A stretch of DNA of 64,000 nucleotides from Turnera subulata. Lineage: Eukaryota > Streptophyta > Magnoliopsida > Malpighiales > Passifloraceae. Below are positions 25,216 to 36,496 of this stretch, piece by piece. The translations under genes were made by a program, and so were the position numbers. The stretch covers positions 1 through 64,000 of the forward strand of contig JAKUCV010007861.1 of the NCBI GenBank assembly GCA_028386065.3, written 5' to 3'. Below the pieces are notes generated by a model that worked only from the letters and a program-made list of their open reading frames with translations, did no database searches and was not told where the DNA came from. How positions within the stretch are numbered: position 1 is the first letter of the stretch; the number at the start of each line of letters is the position of its first letter.

Positions 25216-25882
25216 ATGTCGTCAGACGACTTACCAACTGAATCTGCCACCAATACTGGTTCTTCCAAGACGACTGACTGTTATTGTTCCAGTTGCTCAA
25301 CCTGATGGTGTCCAGCCTCTTAGTAACTCTCACCATTTTGTGTCTGTTCAATTATCCCACACTAACTATGTGTTTTGGAGGGCTCAGATTGAACCCTTTT
25401 TGGCAGGACAGGGAGTTCTTGGCTATGTCACTGGTGGTTTTCCTTGCCCATCTCCCACGATTATTGGTGCCGATGGTGTTCTCAAGTCTAACCCTGCCTA
25501 TACTCGATGGGTACAGCAGGATCAGGCCATCTTAAGCACAATCAATTCCTCTCTTTCTGTAGAAGTTTTTCCAAATGTTGTTGGCAAACAAACATCCAAG
25601 GATGCTTGGGACGCTCTTGAATCCTCTCTGGCATCTCCTAATCAGGCCCGGAGGATGGCACTTCATACTGCCTTGCAGCAGATTAATCAAAATCCCAATG
25701 AGCCGGTGTTGCAGTATATGAATCGGGCGAAGAGGTATTCTGATGAACTGGCGGCTAGTGGCCAGGCCTTGTCTGCAGTTGATTTCCAGATCAATCTTAT
25801 CCGGGGTCTTCAGCTGGATTTAAAAACCTTTGCAACTACCATTACTGCTCGTCCCGAGCCCTTCTCCTTTTCTGAGTTGTAG
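25216..25882 (+). pseudogene. Copia-3 gag, N-terminal part
   Basis: ATG at 25216 (MSSDDLPTESATNTGSSK), a frameshift near 25270, then an open UBN2-type gag with NYVFWRAQIEPFLAGQG, DAWDALESSLASPNQARR and LQYMNRAKRYSDELAASG. The frame ends in TAG at 25880-25882 within FSELxGALMSFEFL, where related elements have glutamine, so this looks like CAG to TAG. The downstream frame is the same, making this a simple nonsense mutation between gag and the rest. Confidence 0.88.
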
Positions 25883-25891
25883 GGTGCTCTT

Positions 25892-27148
25892 ATGAGCTTT
25901 GAGTTTCTTAATCATGATCCTGTCAAAGTTCTGAATCTTGAGCCTTCCCCATCGCCTGCTGTTGCACCAATCTCGGATGCTCCTGTCCCAGTTCAACCCT
26001 CGGCTCATACTGCTCAAAAACAGTCTTTTTCACCACCTTTCTGTGGTGGCCGTGGTCGGCGCGGTTGCGGCCGTGGTCGAGGTAATCGTGGTGGCCACTC
26101 TCATCAATTTTCCGACAATCGATCCTTTCGGGGGTTTGAGTCCAATCGACCTTGGTGTCAAATTTGCCATCGTGTAGGGCATACTGCTCCTTACTGCTAT
26201 CAGCGTTATACTCCTACTGCTCCCTCGGTAAACTCTGTTACTCATCCATATTCTGTGCCTCAGTGGATTCCTGACACCGGGGCCAGTCACCATGTGACTC
26301 ATGATCCTCTTAGCATGCAGCCCTATTCTGAGTATTCTGGTGGTGATACTATGCAAGTGGGTAATGGTCATGACCTTGCTATAGCGGGTATCGGTAACTC
26401 TCAACTCTCTTCTTCTAATCGTCCTTTGTACCTTAAGAATATTCTCCATGTCCCTGCTATTACCAAATCCCTACTTTCTGTGCAACAATTTACTCGTGAC
26501 AATAATGTTTTCTTTGAGTTTCACCCTGACTTCTTTTTTGTTAAGGATCGAACCACCAAGACTCCCCTCATTACCGGAACGAGTAACAATGGCTTATACA
26601 CTTTCTCGCCTTCACCTGTTGTCTGTTCTCCTTCTGTGCTGTCTGCTATCCGGGTAGGGGAAGATACGTGGCACAGGCGACTTGGACACCCTCATGCACA
26701 AGTTCAACAATTTCTTTTCCAGCATTTTCAAATTCCTCTTGCCCGTAGTTCTTCTGTCTCACCTTGTCTTTCCTGTCCATTAGGGAAATCTTCACGTTTA
26801 CATCTTGCGTCAAGCACTCATCGTGCCAATAAACCATTAGATCTGGTCTTTAGTGATGTTTGGGGACCTTCCCCTCATTTTAGTGTTGATGGCTTCAAGT
26901 ATTATGTTGTTTTCTTAGATGATTTTAGTAAGTTCATTTGGTTCTTTCCAATAAAGAAGAAATCTGATGTTTTCTTTGTTTTTCAAATGTTTCAAGCCCG
27001 TGTGGAATGTCAATTTAGCACGAAAATCAAATCAGTTCAAACTGATTGGGGAGGCGAGTTTCGTTCTCTAAGTAAATATTTTTCTCAACAAGGGATTAGA
27101 CACAGAGTCGTGTGTGACACACACGCACGAACAAAATGGATCTATTGA
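25892..27148 (+). pseudogene. Copia-3 zinc knuckle, protease and integrase N-terminal part
   Basis: Order of domains: Gly/Arg-rich spacer, intact knuckle CQICHRVGHTAPYC, protease WIPDTGASHHVT (D-T-G), pre-integrase WHRRLGHPHAQ, zinc cysteines CLSCPLGKSSR, integrase Asp in LVFSDVWGPSP and Asp in SVQTDWGGEF. A frameshift at about 27110 moves the remainder of integrase, including the catalytic Glu region, into the next frame. Confidence 0.9.
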
Positions 27149-27347
27149 GCGTCGCCATCGACACATCGTTGAAACAGGTTTAACTTTGTTAGCCACGGCA
27201 AAACTACCATTCACCTACTGGACTTATGCATTTGACGCTGCCGTTTTTCTGATAAATAGGTTGCCCACTAAAGTCTTGCACAACAAGTCTCCAAATGAAG
27301 TCATATACTGTCATCAACCCGATTACACCACACATAAGACCTTATAA
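27114..27347 (+). pseudogene. Copia-3 integrase, frame-shifted C-terminal part
   Basis: Continues the integrase with HEQNGSIERRHRHIVE (catalytic Glu), TYWTYAFDAAVFLINRLP and NKSPNEVIY. A second slip near 27330 leads into the RT frame. Together with the previous entry the integrase is complete in content but not in frame. Confidence 0.88.
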
Positions 27348-28803
27348 CCAACGCAAACTATCTTTTCGGTCTATTCCATGTCTTTTCCTAGGTTATAGCA
27401 CTGTGCATCATGGTTATAAGTGTCTTGACCTAGTCACTAAACGTATGTATATTGCTCGCCATGTAAAGTTCTTTGAACATATATTTCCTTATCCAACCCA
27501 AAAACCAAGTTTCACACAACCACCATCGTCTGGTCAGTGGGTATCTGTTCCTCTTCACGTATTCTTCCCGGACACGGCACCAGTGCAGGGAGAAACAGGT
27601 ATGCAACATTCTGCTCGTTCTTTCACTCCCTTCACTACTACTTCTTCATCGACACCTACTACTTTTTCTCCCTTATCTCCAACTCAATCCTCTTCGAGAC
27701 CCATACCCTCTTCTACCACTTCTCCTACACTCTCGCGTAGACAGCTCACATATCCGGAACCGGACTCTCCACCTCACCAATCCCCACCTCGGACTCCTAC
27801 TTCTAGTCCACATCCAGCTCTTGCGCCACGTGCTACCCGAATGAACCTTCGCCCTAAGCCAAAACCCACTCAACGTTTCTCCCCATCTAATTATCTCATT
27901 ACCAAACCCGACACTCCCGTTACAGAACCCACTTCGTACACAGACGCCTCTAAATATAAAGAATGGTGCCATGCTATGCAGGATGAAATTAATGCTTTGA
28001 TCAGCAACAACACATGGACATTGGTTCCTTTTCATCCTTCCATGAACATAGTAGGCAACAAATGGGTTTACCGGATTAAGCGCAGAGCTGATGGCACAAT
28101 TGAGCGCTATAAAGCGCGCCTGGTTGCAAAGGGTTTCAATCAGCAGCAAGGCATTGATTATCAGGAAATTTTTAGTCCTGTTGTGCAACCAGTGACAATC
28201 CGCACTGTTCTTAGTATTGCCTTATCCAATCACTGGCAGGTGCATCAGCTAGATGTCAAAAATGCTTTCTTGCATGGTCGCCATGAGGAAGAGGTTTTTA
28301 TGGCACAGCCGCAAGGTTTTCTTGCCCCAGATAAACCAGCTCATGTGTGTCGTCTCCAACGGTCTCTTTATGGGCTTAAACAGGCCCCTCGAGCATGGTA
28401 CAAAAGGCTAAGTGACCATCTTGTTGTTCATGGTTTTAGCGCTTCCAAGTCAGATAGCTCTCTTTTTATTTTGCGGACTCAATCTTTTCTTATTTATGCT
28501 CTTGTTTATGTTGATGATATCTTAATCACTGGCAACAATGCTTCGTTTATCGAGACCTTAATTTCTAGACTTGGAACTGAGTTTTCTATCAGGAATCTTG
28601 GCCGGTTAAGCTACTTTCTTGGTGTCGAAGTAGACTATACTCCACACGGGGTCTTGCTTTCTCAACGCAAATACATTAAGGATTTATTGCACACGGCCGG
28701 CCTGGATAATTGCAAACCTGTTGCCACACTGTCTCTACATCGGCCAAGCTCACGAAGCACCAGGGGAAACCATTCTCTGATCCTACGCTTTATCGCCGGT
28801 TAG
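27348..28803 (+). pseudogene. Copia-3 linker and reverse transcriptase
   Basis: Linker with CLFLGYSTVHHGYKCLDLV and a Pro/Ser/Thr-rich spacer, then RT: MQDEINALISNNTWTLVPF, YKARLVAKGFNQQQGIDY, QLDVKNAFLHGRHEEEVFMA, YGLKQAPRAWYKRLS, active site YVDDILITG, and RLSYFLGVEV. The frame breaks near 28720 at the RT/RNase H junction (LDNCKPV followed by a slip). Confidence 0.92.
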
Positions 28804-29507
28804 TGGGGTCTCTTCAGTATCTAGGCATCACTCGTCCGGATATTGGTTATGCTGTCGGCAAGGTCAGTCAGTTCATGCATCAGCCGATGGAAGATCACTA
28901 CATTGCTGTTAAAAGAATCCTCCGGTACTTGAAGTCTACTTGCGCACATGGCCTCTTGCTCAGGCCGAGCACCACTGATCATTTATCTGTTTATACCGAT
29001 GCAGATTGGGGAGGCAACCTAGATGATCGAAAGTCCACAGCTGGTTACTTGGTTTTTCTTGGTTCGAATCTCCTGTTTTGGGCCTCCCGCAAGCAACGCA
29101 CTGTCGCGCGTTCAAGCACCGAGGCTGAGTACAAAGCCTTGGCCGATGGAAGTGCAGAGTTAGTTTGGGTGGAATCTTTGTTAAAAGAGCTTGGTGTTCG
29201 TCAGGTGCGTACTCCGGATCTTTGGTGTGACAACATTGGAGCCACTTACCTAAGTCACAATCCGGTTCAACACTCTCGCACGAAACACGTGGACTTGGAT
29301 TATCACTTTGTTCGCGACAGGGTCACTAACAAGCAGCTGCAGGTTCGGTTTCTCAACAGTGAGAACCAGTTAGCAGACATCCTTACAAAGCCCTTATCAT
29401 CTCGTCGTTTTCAGCATCTCAGAACCAAACTCAACCTCTATGCATCGCCCGGTTTCGTTTGCGGGGGACTGTTAGCAGAAGATAAACACAAGAAGGATAA
29501 CACTTAA
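28710..29507 (+). pseudogene. Copia-3 RNase H
   Basis: Open frame with YRRLVGSLQYLGITRPDIGY, YTDADWGGNLDDRKSTAG, ARSSTEAEYKALADGSAEL, WCDNIGATYLSHNP and LADILTKPLSSRRFQHL. It runs past the purine tract into the 3' LTR before stopping. Confidence 0.92.
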
Positions 29508-29690
29508 CTACTATCAAGATATGCACTAGTATGTGATAACATTGTGACCAGCTGTATCTAATGTATTTTACTCATTGTAAACTTCTGCTCAATGTACGCA
29601 AGTATTAGTATATAACAGTGACACAGACAACACACAATGAGGTGTGCCTTTCATAATATTATTCTGTGTATTGTGCAATCTTATATGCAT

Positions 29691-30566
29691 AAATAGCATA
29701 TGAACATGGTTCCTGCTGTCTCTTTGACATCTGTGCTGTTGTAATAAATGGTTCTAACTGTAAAAGGACAAATGATTTCCTGGCTCTACAAGAAAGCCAA
29801 TCTTTGTTAGCTATGTTTTCATACTAATTCATCAAGGGGAAATGATGGTTGAGCCTTTAGCCCTATAAGGCTATAATATTACTAATCCTGAGCTAAAGTC
29901 CAGGCAGGGGAGCAAAAGTCATTACTTTTGCACCTACAAAATTCAAAAGCATAATATTCTTTCCATGCACGGTAACCAGCAAAAAGGGAGAAAACGTCAT
30001 GGATTGTACTTGTATGTGCTACAAATTGGCTCGGATCTGTTCATTCCTATCATTGCCATTAATGCTAATTCATAAGCAGATGGGTGGAGATTATGTACAC
30101 GCATGTCTTGGCCTTGAAATTAAGAGGACGCATTTATATTATCTGATATGATGTGATAATTTTGTGCATGTTAGTGCCGAAAATTTCAACGAAAAGGTCC
30201 ACATTAATGTACGTAGTTGATGATGAGAAATTACCAGCATTGATGTAAGTTTGGTAGTATCAAATAAAATGTCGGCGATACAGGTAAAGTCTTGAGACTT
30301 GAGAGTGATTTGGAGGGAAAAAAAATGCATGTGAATGTAAATGCTTCCATATTATACGTATATGTATGTATATATATAGCCGCTAGCCTATGTATATACT
30401 AGCTAACATGGTTGATACTTGACCAATTGATTGTACAACACGTTTTTGATTTGGTGAAATATGCAACTCCTTTAAATACTGAAGAGGTCGAGCCACCTCC
30501 ACAAAGCTATCACAAAGCAACAAAGAAATAATATTTGTTTAGCTCACAAGCCAAAACAAGTAAAAA
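29691..30566. other. Upstream region of the lipoxygenase gene
   Basis: Non-coding. A TATA-like TTTAAATA lies at 30471-30478, about 90 bp before the LOX ATG; an AT microsatellite is near 30363-30377. No other feature recognised. Confidence 0.4.
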
Positions 30567-33500
30567 ATGGCTCAAAGAATTATTGATGCTATCACTGGCC
30601 ATCATGGTGATGATATGAAAAGCAAAAGGCTCAAAGGAGTTGTTATATTGATGTTGAAGAAGAATATTTTAGGCTTCAATGACATTGCAGCAACTGTTCT
30701 TGACAGTGCTAGTGAGTTCTTAGGCAATGTTGTGTCTCTGCAACTTATTAGTTCTGCCAACTCTGATGGTGAGTTTTATTTTTCTTTGGATCTTCCACCA
30801 TATATATATATTTGTAAGATGGGATTTAAACCCTAGATCTCACCCCTCTTGATTTTTGCAAGAGTACTAATACACTATATGTCCATCTAATTTGTATCCT
30901 CTTGATTTTTGCAAGAGTACTAATACACTATATGTCCATCTAATTTGTATCTTCCATTATTTTGTTGGCTTAAGTGAGTACGCAGCTAATTGCTTGATCC
31001 TTGATGCATTTTCCATGAAGTTAAAACATACAAAATGATTTGAGATGTATATCTCTATACAATAGACAAAATGCATAAAGTAAGAACCTACATATAAGAT
31101 AATTGGACAGATTTTTCTTGTGTGCACAAGCCTTTCAAGTTTCTATTCCCTGCAAAATGTTGGTTGTCAGGAATTATATATTAATGGACATGTTGTGGCT
31201 GTGTAGTGAACTCCAAAGGCAAACTAGGGGAGCCTGCATATTTGGAGTATTGGGATTCCACAGTCACTCCCTTGACAGCAGGTGAGGAAGCATTCAGAGT
31301 CAAGTTTGATTGGAATGAAGAAGACATTGGAACTCCAGGGGCTGTCATAATAAGAAACAATCATCACAGTGAATTTTACCTCAAGTCTCTCACACTTGAA
31401 GATGTTCCCGGTGAAGGCCGGCTCCATTTTGTTTGCAACTCATGGATTTATCCTGCAAAACGTTACAAGAATGACCGTATTTTCTTCACTAACAAGGTAA
31501 CAGAACCTTTCAGAAAGAAACCATTTGTTGTACACTTATGAATGCTATAAATCTCTTTTGGCAGGAAAAGTGATGTTTAAACGAGACAGAAGTTAGTTGC
31601 AGAGTTTCTGAAAATAGTCTTTTCCTTTCATTCCACAGGCATATCTGCCACATGAGACTCCAAAGCCTCTACTCAAGTATAGGGAAGAAGAGCTGGTGAT
31701 CCTGAGAGGAGATGGAGAAGGACAGCTCCACGAATGGGACCGAGTCTATGACTATGCTTACTACAATGACCTGGGAGATCCTGACAAGGGTCCAAGCTAT
31801 GCCCGCCCAGTTCTTGGAGGGTCTGCTGAGTATCCTTATCCGCGTAGAGGCAGAACAGGAAAAGCAGCAACAAAATCAGGTGTTTATCCTGTTGATATTG
31901 AAAAGAAAACACTTCATAACATAGATGCAGAAGAGTTGATGAGTAATTGTCATTGATGCTTAATTTGTTCTGTTAATTTATTAGATCCTCATAGCGAGAG
32001 CAGACTGCCGCTTCTACTGAGCTTAAACATATATGTTCCAAGAGATGAACGTTTTAATCAGACGAAGATGTCAGACTTCCTTGCCAGTGGATTTACATCT
32101 GTAGCTCATGTTGGGTGGGTCCAAACACACATGGAGCCCACACCCATTTGGCAAGTCACACATGTGANTGGTTTCTCATGAGAAAATGATTTCAGAACAG
32201 TATGGAATGAATCACTTTGAATCAATCAATCACCAAAGACTAAAAGTTATGTTGGAACAGGCTATCAAGAACAGCAAGCTATTCATACTAGATCATCATG
32301 ATGTGGTGATGCCATACCTGAGGAGGATTAATACAACTTCCACAAAGACTTATGCATCGAGGACCCTACTTTTCCTGAAAGAAGATGGTTGCTTCAAGCC
32401 TATAGCAATAGAGTTGAGCTTGCCTCATCCTGAGGGAGACAAACTTGGAGCAATTAGCAAGGTATACACGCCCTCTGATGAAGGTGTTGAAGGCTCCATT
32501 TGGCAGCTGGCTAAAGCTTATGTTGCTGTCAATGACTCTGGCCGTCATCAACTTATCAGTCATTGGTGGGTGAATATAAAAAGGACTAAACATCTTTCAT
32601 ATTTAAACTATTGACTTAGTAGTAATTTGTCAGGCTCTAAATTTTGACTCTTGGCGCAGGTTGTCAACCCATGGTGTGATTGAACCATTTATTATTGCAG
32701 CAAACAGGCAGCTTAGTGTTCTTCACCCTATTTATAAGCTTCTACATCCTCATTTCCGGGACACCATGAACATTAACGCATTTGCTAGGATAATCGTTAT
32801 CAGTGCTGGTGGTGTATTGGAATCAACGGTTTTTCCTTCACGTTATGCGATGGAAATGTCATCAGCAGCTTACAAGAGTTGGGTTTTCACTGAACAAGCA
32901 GTTCCAGAAGATCTAAAGAAGAGGTAATTAATCTTGATCCAGATCACGCTACCCAATCCCAAGTTATTTTCCATAAATACAACTATTCAAGTTAACTGCA
33001 GCGTAGAAGGTTCCAAGCTTGAGTTCAAGGTTATAATTTTTCAACAAAAAATCTACTCACATCAGGACACTAGTTGTGACCGAAAACTGCAGACTAGGCT
33101 GCATTTTAGAAAATGGTATATGCTTTATTTATCTAAATGACATGTACTTCTTTGATTCATTCAGAGGAATGGCAGTGGAGGATCCTAATGCTCCACATGG
33201 TCTTCGGCTGCTGATACAAGACTATCCCTATGCTGTTGATGGGCTTGAGATATGGTTTGCAATCAAAGGATGGGTCGAAGACTATTGTTCCTACTACTAC
33301 AAGACTGATGAAATGGTTCAAAAGGACTCAGAACTCCAGTCCTGGTGGAAGGAACTTCGCGAGGAAGGACACGCTGATATTAAGAATGAACCCCGGTGGC
33401 CTAAGATGAAAACTGTTGATGAGCTTACAGAATCATGCACAACCATCATATGGGTGGCATCTGCTCTCCATGCATCTGTAAACTTTGGACAATACTCTTA

Positions 33501-33918
33501 TGCAGGTTACAACCCCAATCGTCCTTCCATGAGCCGCAGGTTTATGCCTGAAGAAGGCACTCCTGAGTATGAAGAGCTCAAGGAAAATCCTGACAAGGTT
33601 TTCAGGAAAACGATCACACCCCAGCTGCAGACGTTTGCTGGCATTTCCCTTATAGAGATTCTGTGTAAGCATTCGTCCGACGAGGTGTATCTCGGGCAGA
33701 GAGACACTGCTGAATGGACAGCTGATGCTAAACCACTAGAGGCATTTGAAAGATTTGGAAAGAAGTTGTCACAAATTGAAGAAACGATTACTAAGTTAAA
33801 CCAAGATAAGAAATTGAAGAACCGAGTTGGTCCTGTCAACGTTCCATATACTCTGCTGTTTCCTACTAGTGAGATGGGACTTACTGGCAAGGGCATCCCC
33901 AACAGCACTACCATATGA
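30567..33918 (+). pseudogene. Type-1 (9-LOX-like) lipoxygenase with missing centre
   Basis: Iron dioxygenase that peroxidises linoleic and linolenic acid. It has no transit peptide (starts MAQRIIDAITGHHGDD), pointing to the cytosolic type-1 class. Exons seen: 30567-30768, 31207-31496, 31639-31879, 31985-about 32110, about 32230-32565, 32660-32923, 33165-33918, with matching GT-AG phases. The PLAT domain is complete. The catalytic end keeps the iron ligands: His in LISHW, His in STHGVIEPF, His and Asn in SALHASVN, and the C-terminal Ile (IPNSTTI). Between [19 protein letters not shown] and NQSITKD, roughly 150 codons normally found in the family are absent. They are replaced by a foreign stretch starting TGTTGGGTGGGTCC (32110) and an unknown base at 32168. 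Frames slip again before [18 protein letters not shown]. The gap may hide an LTR insertion collapsed in assembly. Confidence 0.9.
30845..30950. repeat. 53-bp tandem duplication in LOX intron 1
   Basis: CCTCTTGATTTTTGCAAGAG and the following 33 bases occur twice in tandem (starts 30845 and 30898) with no difference that I can see. It is inside intron 1. Confidence 0.9.
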
Positions 33919-34125
33919 AGCTTCTACAATAAAGTGTTCCCTCTGTTACTTCACCACTAATACCTTATTGCAATCACCGTTCAACATCACATAAAGCTAT
34001 CTTCTGTTGGTTAAATTTCAATTGTATTTTTTAAATAAACGCAAGAGCCTGGAGGAAAACGATTCACGAAGGCCTTGTACAGGATAGTTGATGTAATCAA
34101 TAAGTGATTCTATGACTAAAACAAA
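33919..34125 (+). other. LOX 3' flank
   Basis: Presumed 3' UTR. It ends at the 9-bp target duplication (TAAAACAAA, 34117-34125) of the foldback element. Confidence 0.4.
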
Positions 34126-35078
34126 GGATAAATGTCACGTTTCATTCTTCTGTTGCCCCCTCCAATTGAAATTCATCTTGTGTTGAGTTTTGATTGGTTT
34201 TGATCCCTCAGTTCGTCAATTTTTAAAAGTTTTAGTCATTTTTACCGATTTTACCCCTAAATTCAGCACTTTACTATTCAAACCAGTTTACCCATCCAAA
34301 ATTTGACCCAACTAACCAACCCAACCCGAAACCCATTAAAAAATCTACAATAAATATATAACTCTACCTCCTAATATCAAAATTTTGGAAATCATTAAAA
34401 AAAGTACAAAAAAAATTTTAAATTTTTTTTTTTAAAAAAAAATCATAAAGTAAATTATTTTTTAGTTTAAAATTTTTTAAAAAATATAATTTTTTCTGGA
34501 CATGTGGAGAAGAAAGGAGGGGAAAAAGAAAAAATAACAAAAGTAGATAAAAAAATTGAAATTTTCGAATTTTTAAACTAAAAAATATTTTAAATTATGA
34601 TTTTTAATTTTTTAAATTTTTTTTAAAAATTGTATTTTTTATAATTTTTAAATTTTTTATGTTGAGGGGGAAGGAGGAGGAGGACAAGAAGAAGAAAGAA
34701 AAAAATAAAATGAGAAAAGAAAAAAAATATATGGAGAAGAAAGGTTTAAATTTTTAAAATTTAAAAAATAATTTGATTTATGATTTTTTTATTTTTTCAA
34801 TTTTTTTTAAAATAATTTTTTTTTTATGATTTTAAAATTTTTGATGTTGGGAGGTAGAGCTATTTTTTTATTGGAGATTTTTTAATAGGGTTCTGGGTTG
34901 GGTCGGTTAGTTGGGTTGAATTTCAGGTGGGTAAACTGGTTTGAACTGTAAAATGCTAAATTTAGGGATAAAATCGGTAAAAAGGACTAAAACCTTAAAA
35001 AATTGACCAACTGAGGGATCATCAAAACTCAATACAAGGATGAATTTCAATTCGATGAGGCAGCACAGCGTTAATCCT
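34126..35078. mobile_element. Mutator-like foldback MITE
   Basis: Two long inverted arms: GGATAAATG... at the left is mirrored by ...TTAATCC at the right, with better matches inside (AATTGAAATTCATC, TTTTTACCGATTTTA and others) over several hundred bases around an AT-rich core. A 9-bp duplication TAAAACAAA flanks it (34117-34125, 35079-35087), the size typical of Mutator-like elements. No transposase. Confidence 0.7.
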
Positions 35079-35304
35079 TAAAACAAAACTCAAATATTTA
35101 TCACATTAAATCTTAATGCTCTATCCGTACAAACTTTATGTAAACAAATTATGAACGTAACACTCTTTTTCCATTGTATTTAAAAATAATTTGACCTATC
35201 ATATTAAATTAACAAAAGGAGATAATCCAAAATTTACGCGGGAGTCATTCATGTAATACATATATGCGCATAAAAACTCATACGAATCCGAGGGGATTTC
35301 TTTC

Positions 35305-35655
35305 CGGCGCAGGTAAACACATGATCACGAATTACAAATGTTTGGAAAAGCACTATTGCTAGTTCGTAAGGCAATCCACATTGATGTGGGGACCCACGAC
35401 AATGATAGAACGTCCCGAATAGTCAACCCGTTAGCAAAGCATAGTTTTAGGAAATCTTCCCTCTTTTCTTTGAAGTATTTCTGAAAATAACTTGTAAGCC
35501 CTTTTCTTAGGGTCTCTCATTGGTTGTCCATAGAGTCCATTATCAAGAAGTGCATCTACGGCTTCTTGTATCAATTTCTCTTGACCCAATATTAGGCCCA
35601 TTGTGCTAAATCTATTTGCTAATTCATGGATTATAGTTGTAACCTTACATTATAT
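35305..35655 (-). pseudogene. rpoC1: Nuclear copy of plastid rpoC1 (NUPT fragment)
   Basis: The minus strand reads QEKLIQEAVDALLDNG, GQPMRDPKKRAYKLFSE, KEGRFPKTML, RVDYSGRSIIVVGP and, after a frame slip, HQCGLPYELAIVLFQTFVIR. This is the order and wording of the plastid RNA polymerase beta-prime subunit N-terminal half; GQPMRD is characteristic of the land-plant plastid form. One in-frame stop (TAA where Lys is expected) and one frameshift make it non-functional. Several residues between GQPMRD and KEGRF differ from the usual plastid sequence, so the source gene or the insertion is old or unusual. It lies between the LOX 3' flank and the second LOX exon, in opposite orientation. Confidence 0.85.
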
Positions 35656-35854
35656 TCTTGTCCACGAGAGTTAGTTGGAGCACTTAATTCAGTTTGCTAT
35701 CTAAACAGTTTAGCTTTCATTCATGCGGTTAATGCTTTGATGGTAAGATAATATACACAAATATACATCTGATGTGACAATTGTCTAAAGATTTGCTTAG
35801 AGGAATAATTTGAAACCCAAAAGCTAATTTTGTGCCTGTGTAAATGTATTTTAG

Positions 35855-36034
35855 GTGATGCAGTAATGGAATCCAAGGGAGCCAAGAGCAAAAAGCTCAA
35901 AGAAGTTGTCCTGTTGATGCCCAAGAAAAATCTTTTAGGGTTCAATGACATTGCTGCAACTGTTCTTGACAATGTTAGCAAGTTGTTAGGCCATGTTGTC
36001 TCTCCACAACTTGTTAGTTCTACCGACCCTGATG
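35855..36034 (+). pseudogene. First-exon fragment of a second lipoxygenase
   Basis: Follows a TTTTAG acceptor-like site and ends at a GTGAGT donor. It encodes MESKGAKSKKLKEVVLLMPK, then KNLLGFNDIAATVLDNVSKL and VVSPQLVSSTDPDG, closely matching exon 1 of the LOX at 30567 including the splice phase (GAT G|GT). The N-terminal MAQRII-type start is not found and no further LOX exon follows; retroelement sequence begins about 460 bp downstream. This is the remnant of a tandem LOX duplicate. Confidence 0.8.
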
Positions 36035-36496
36035 GTGAGTTATTTTCATTTCCTTCACCTTAATTTTGTTTGCTTTAGTTTGTACTTAGTAGTAGGTCCT
36101 CTCTAGATCCTTAATTTTCGAAATGATTCTACTAATAACAATCTTTAGGATAATTGCATAGGATCAGTAGATACAATTTTTTTGTTTAATTTTGAAACTC
36201 TCACACAACAAACTAGGCCACACACAACAACTCTTGTTTTACTACACATAATAATAAAATACTAACACACCTACTTATAGAGATTCTGGCTTAACAGACA
36301 AGACATGACTCCTAAATCGAACCGGACTCGAACTCTTATAACCCTATAACATAAAAAATCCTAGACCCAATAAAACTAGTTAGTTTAGTTTAATATTCAA
36401 CATTGTATCTCTTAAACTAAGCTTGCAATACAATCATGACTAAACAATTCCGTCAATTTCAAGTACCTTCAGTGCCATTATTGTTACAGTAAGTGA
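36035..36496. other. Spacer after the LOX exon fragment
   Basis: Would be intron 1 of the second LOX. I see no exon and no repeat boundary. Confidence 0.35.

Larger units (their letters stand above)
24910..29685 (+). mobile_element. Copia-3, complete Ale/Retrofit-like retrotransposon
   Basis: LTRs at 24910-25123 and 29470-29685 (about 215 bp) begin TGTTAGCAGAAG and end CTTATA; the usual terminal CA is absent in both copies. The perfect 5-bp target duplication is TGCAT (24905-24909 and 29686-29690). The primer site TGGTAGCGGAGC follows the 5' LTR, and a purine tract GCGGGGGAC precedes the 3' LTR. I see only about four differences between the LTRs (three substitutions and a 2-base indel), so the insertion is recent, yet the coding region already has an amber stop and several frameshifts. 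Confidence 0.95.

Noticed and set aside
25880..25882. Programmed amber read-through between gag and pol in Copia-3
   Set aside because: Copia elements normally use one frame. The codon fits a CAG to TAG change, and other lesions show general decay.
34380..34850. A/T-rich open frames and possible AT-hook protein in the foldback core
   Set aside because: Homopolymer runs and the inverted-repeat layout explain them.
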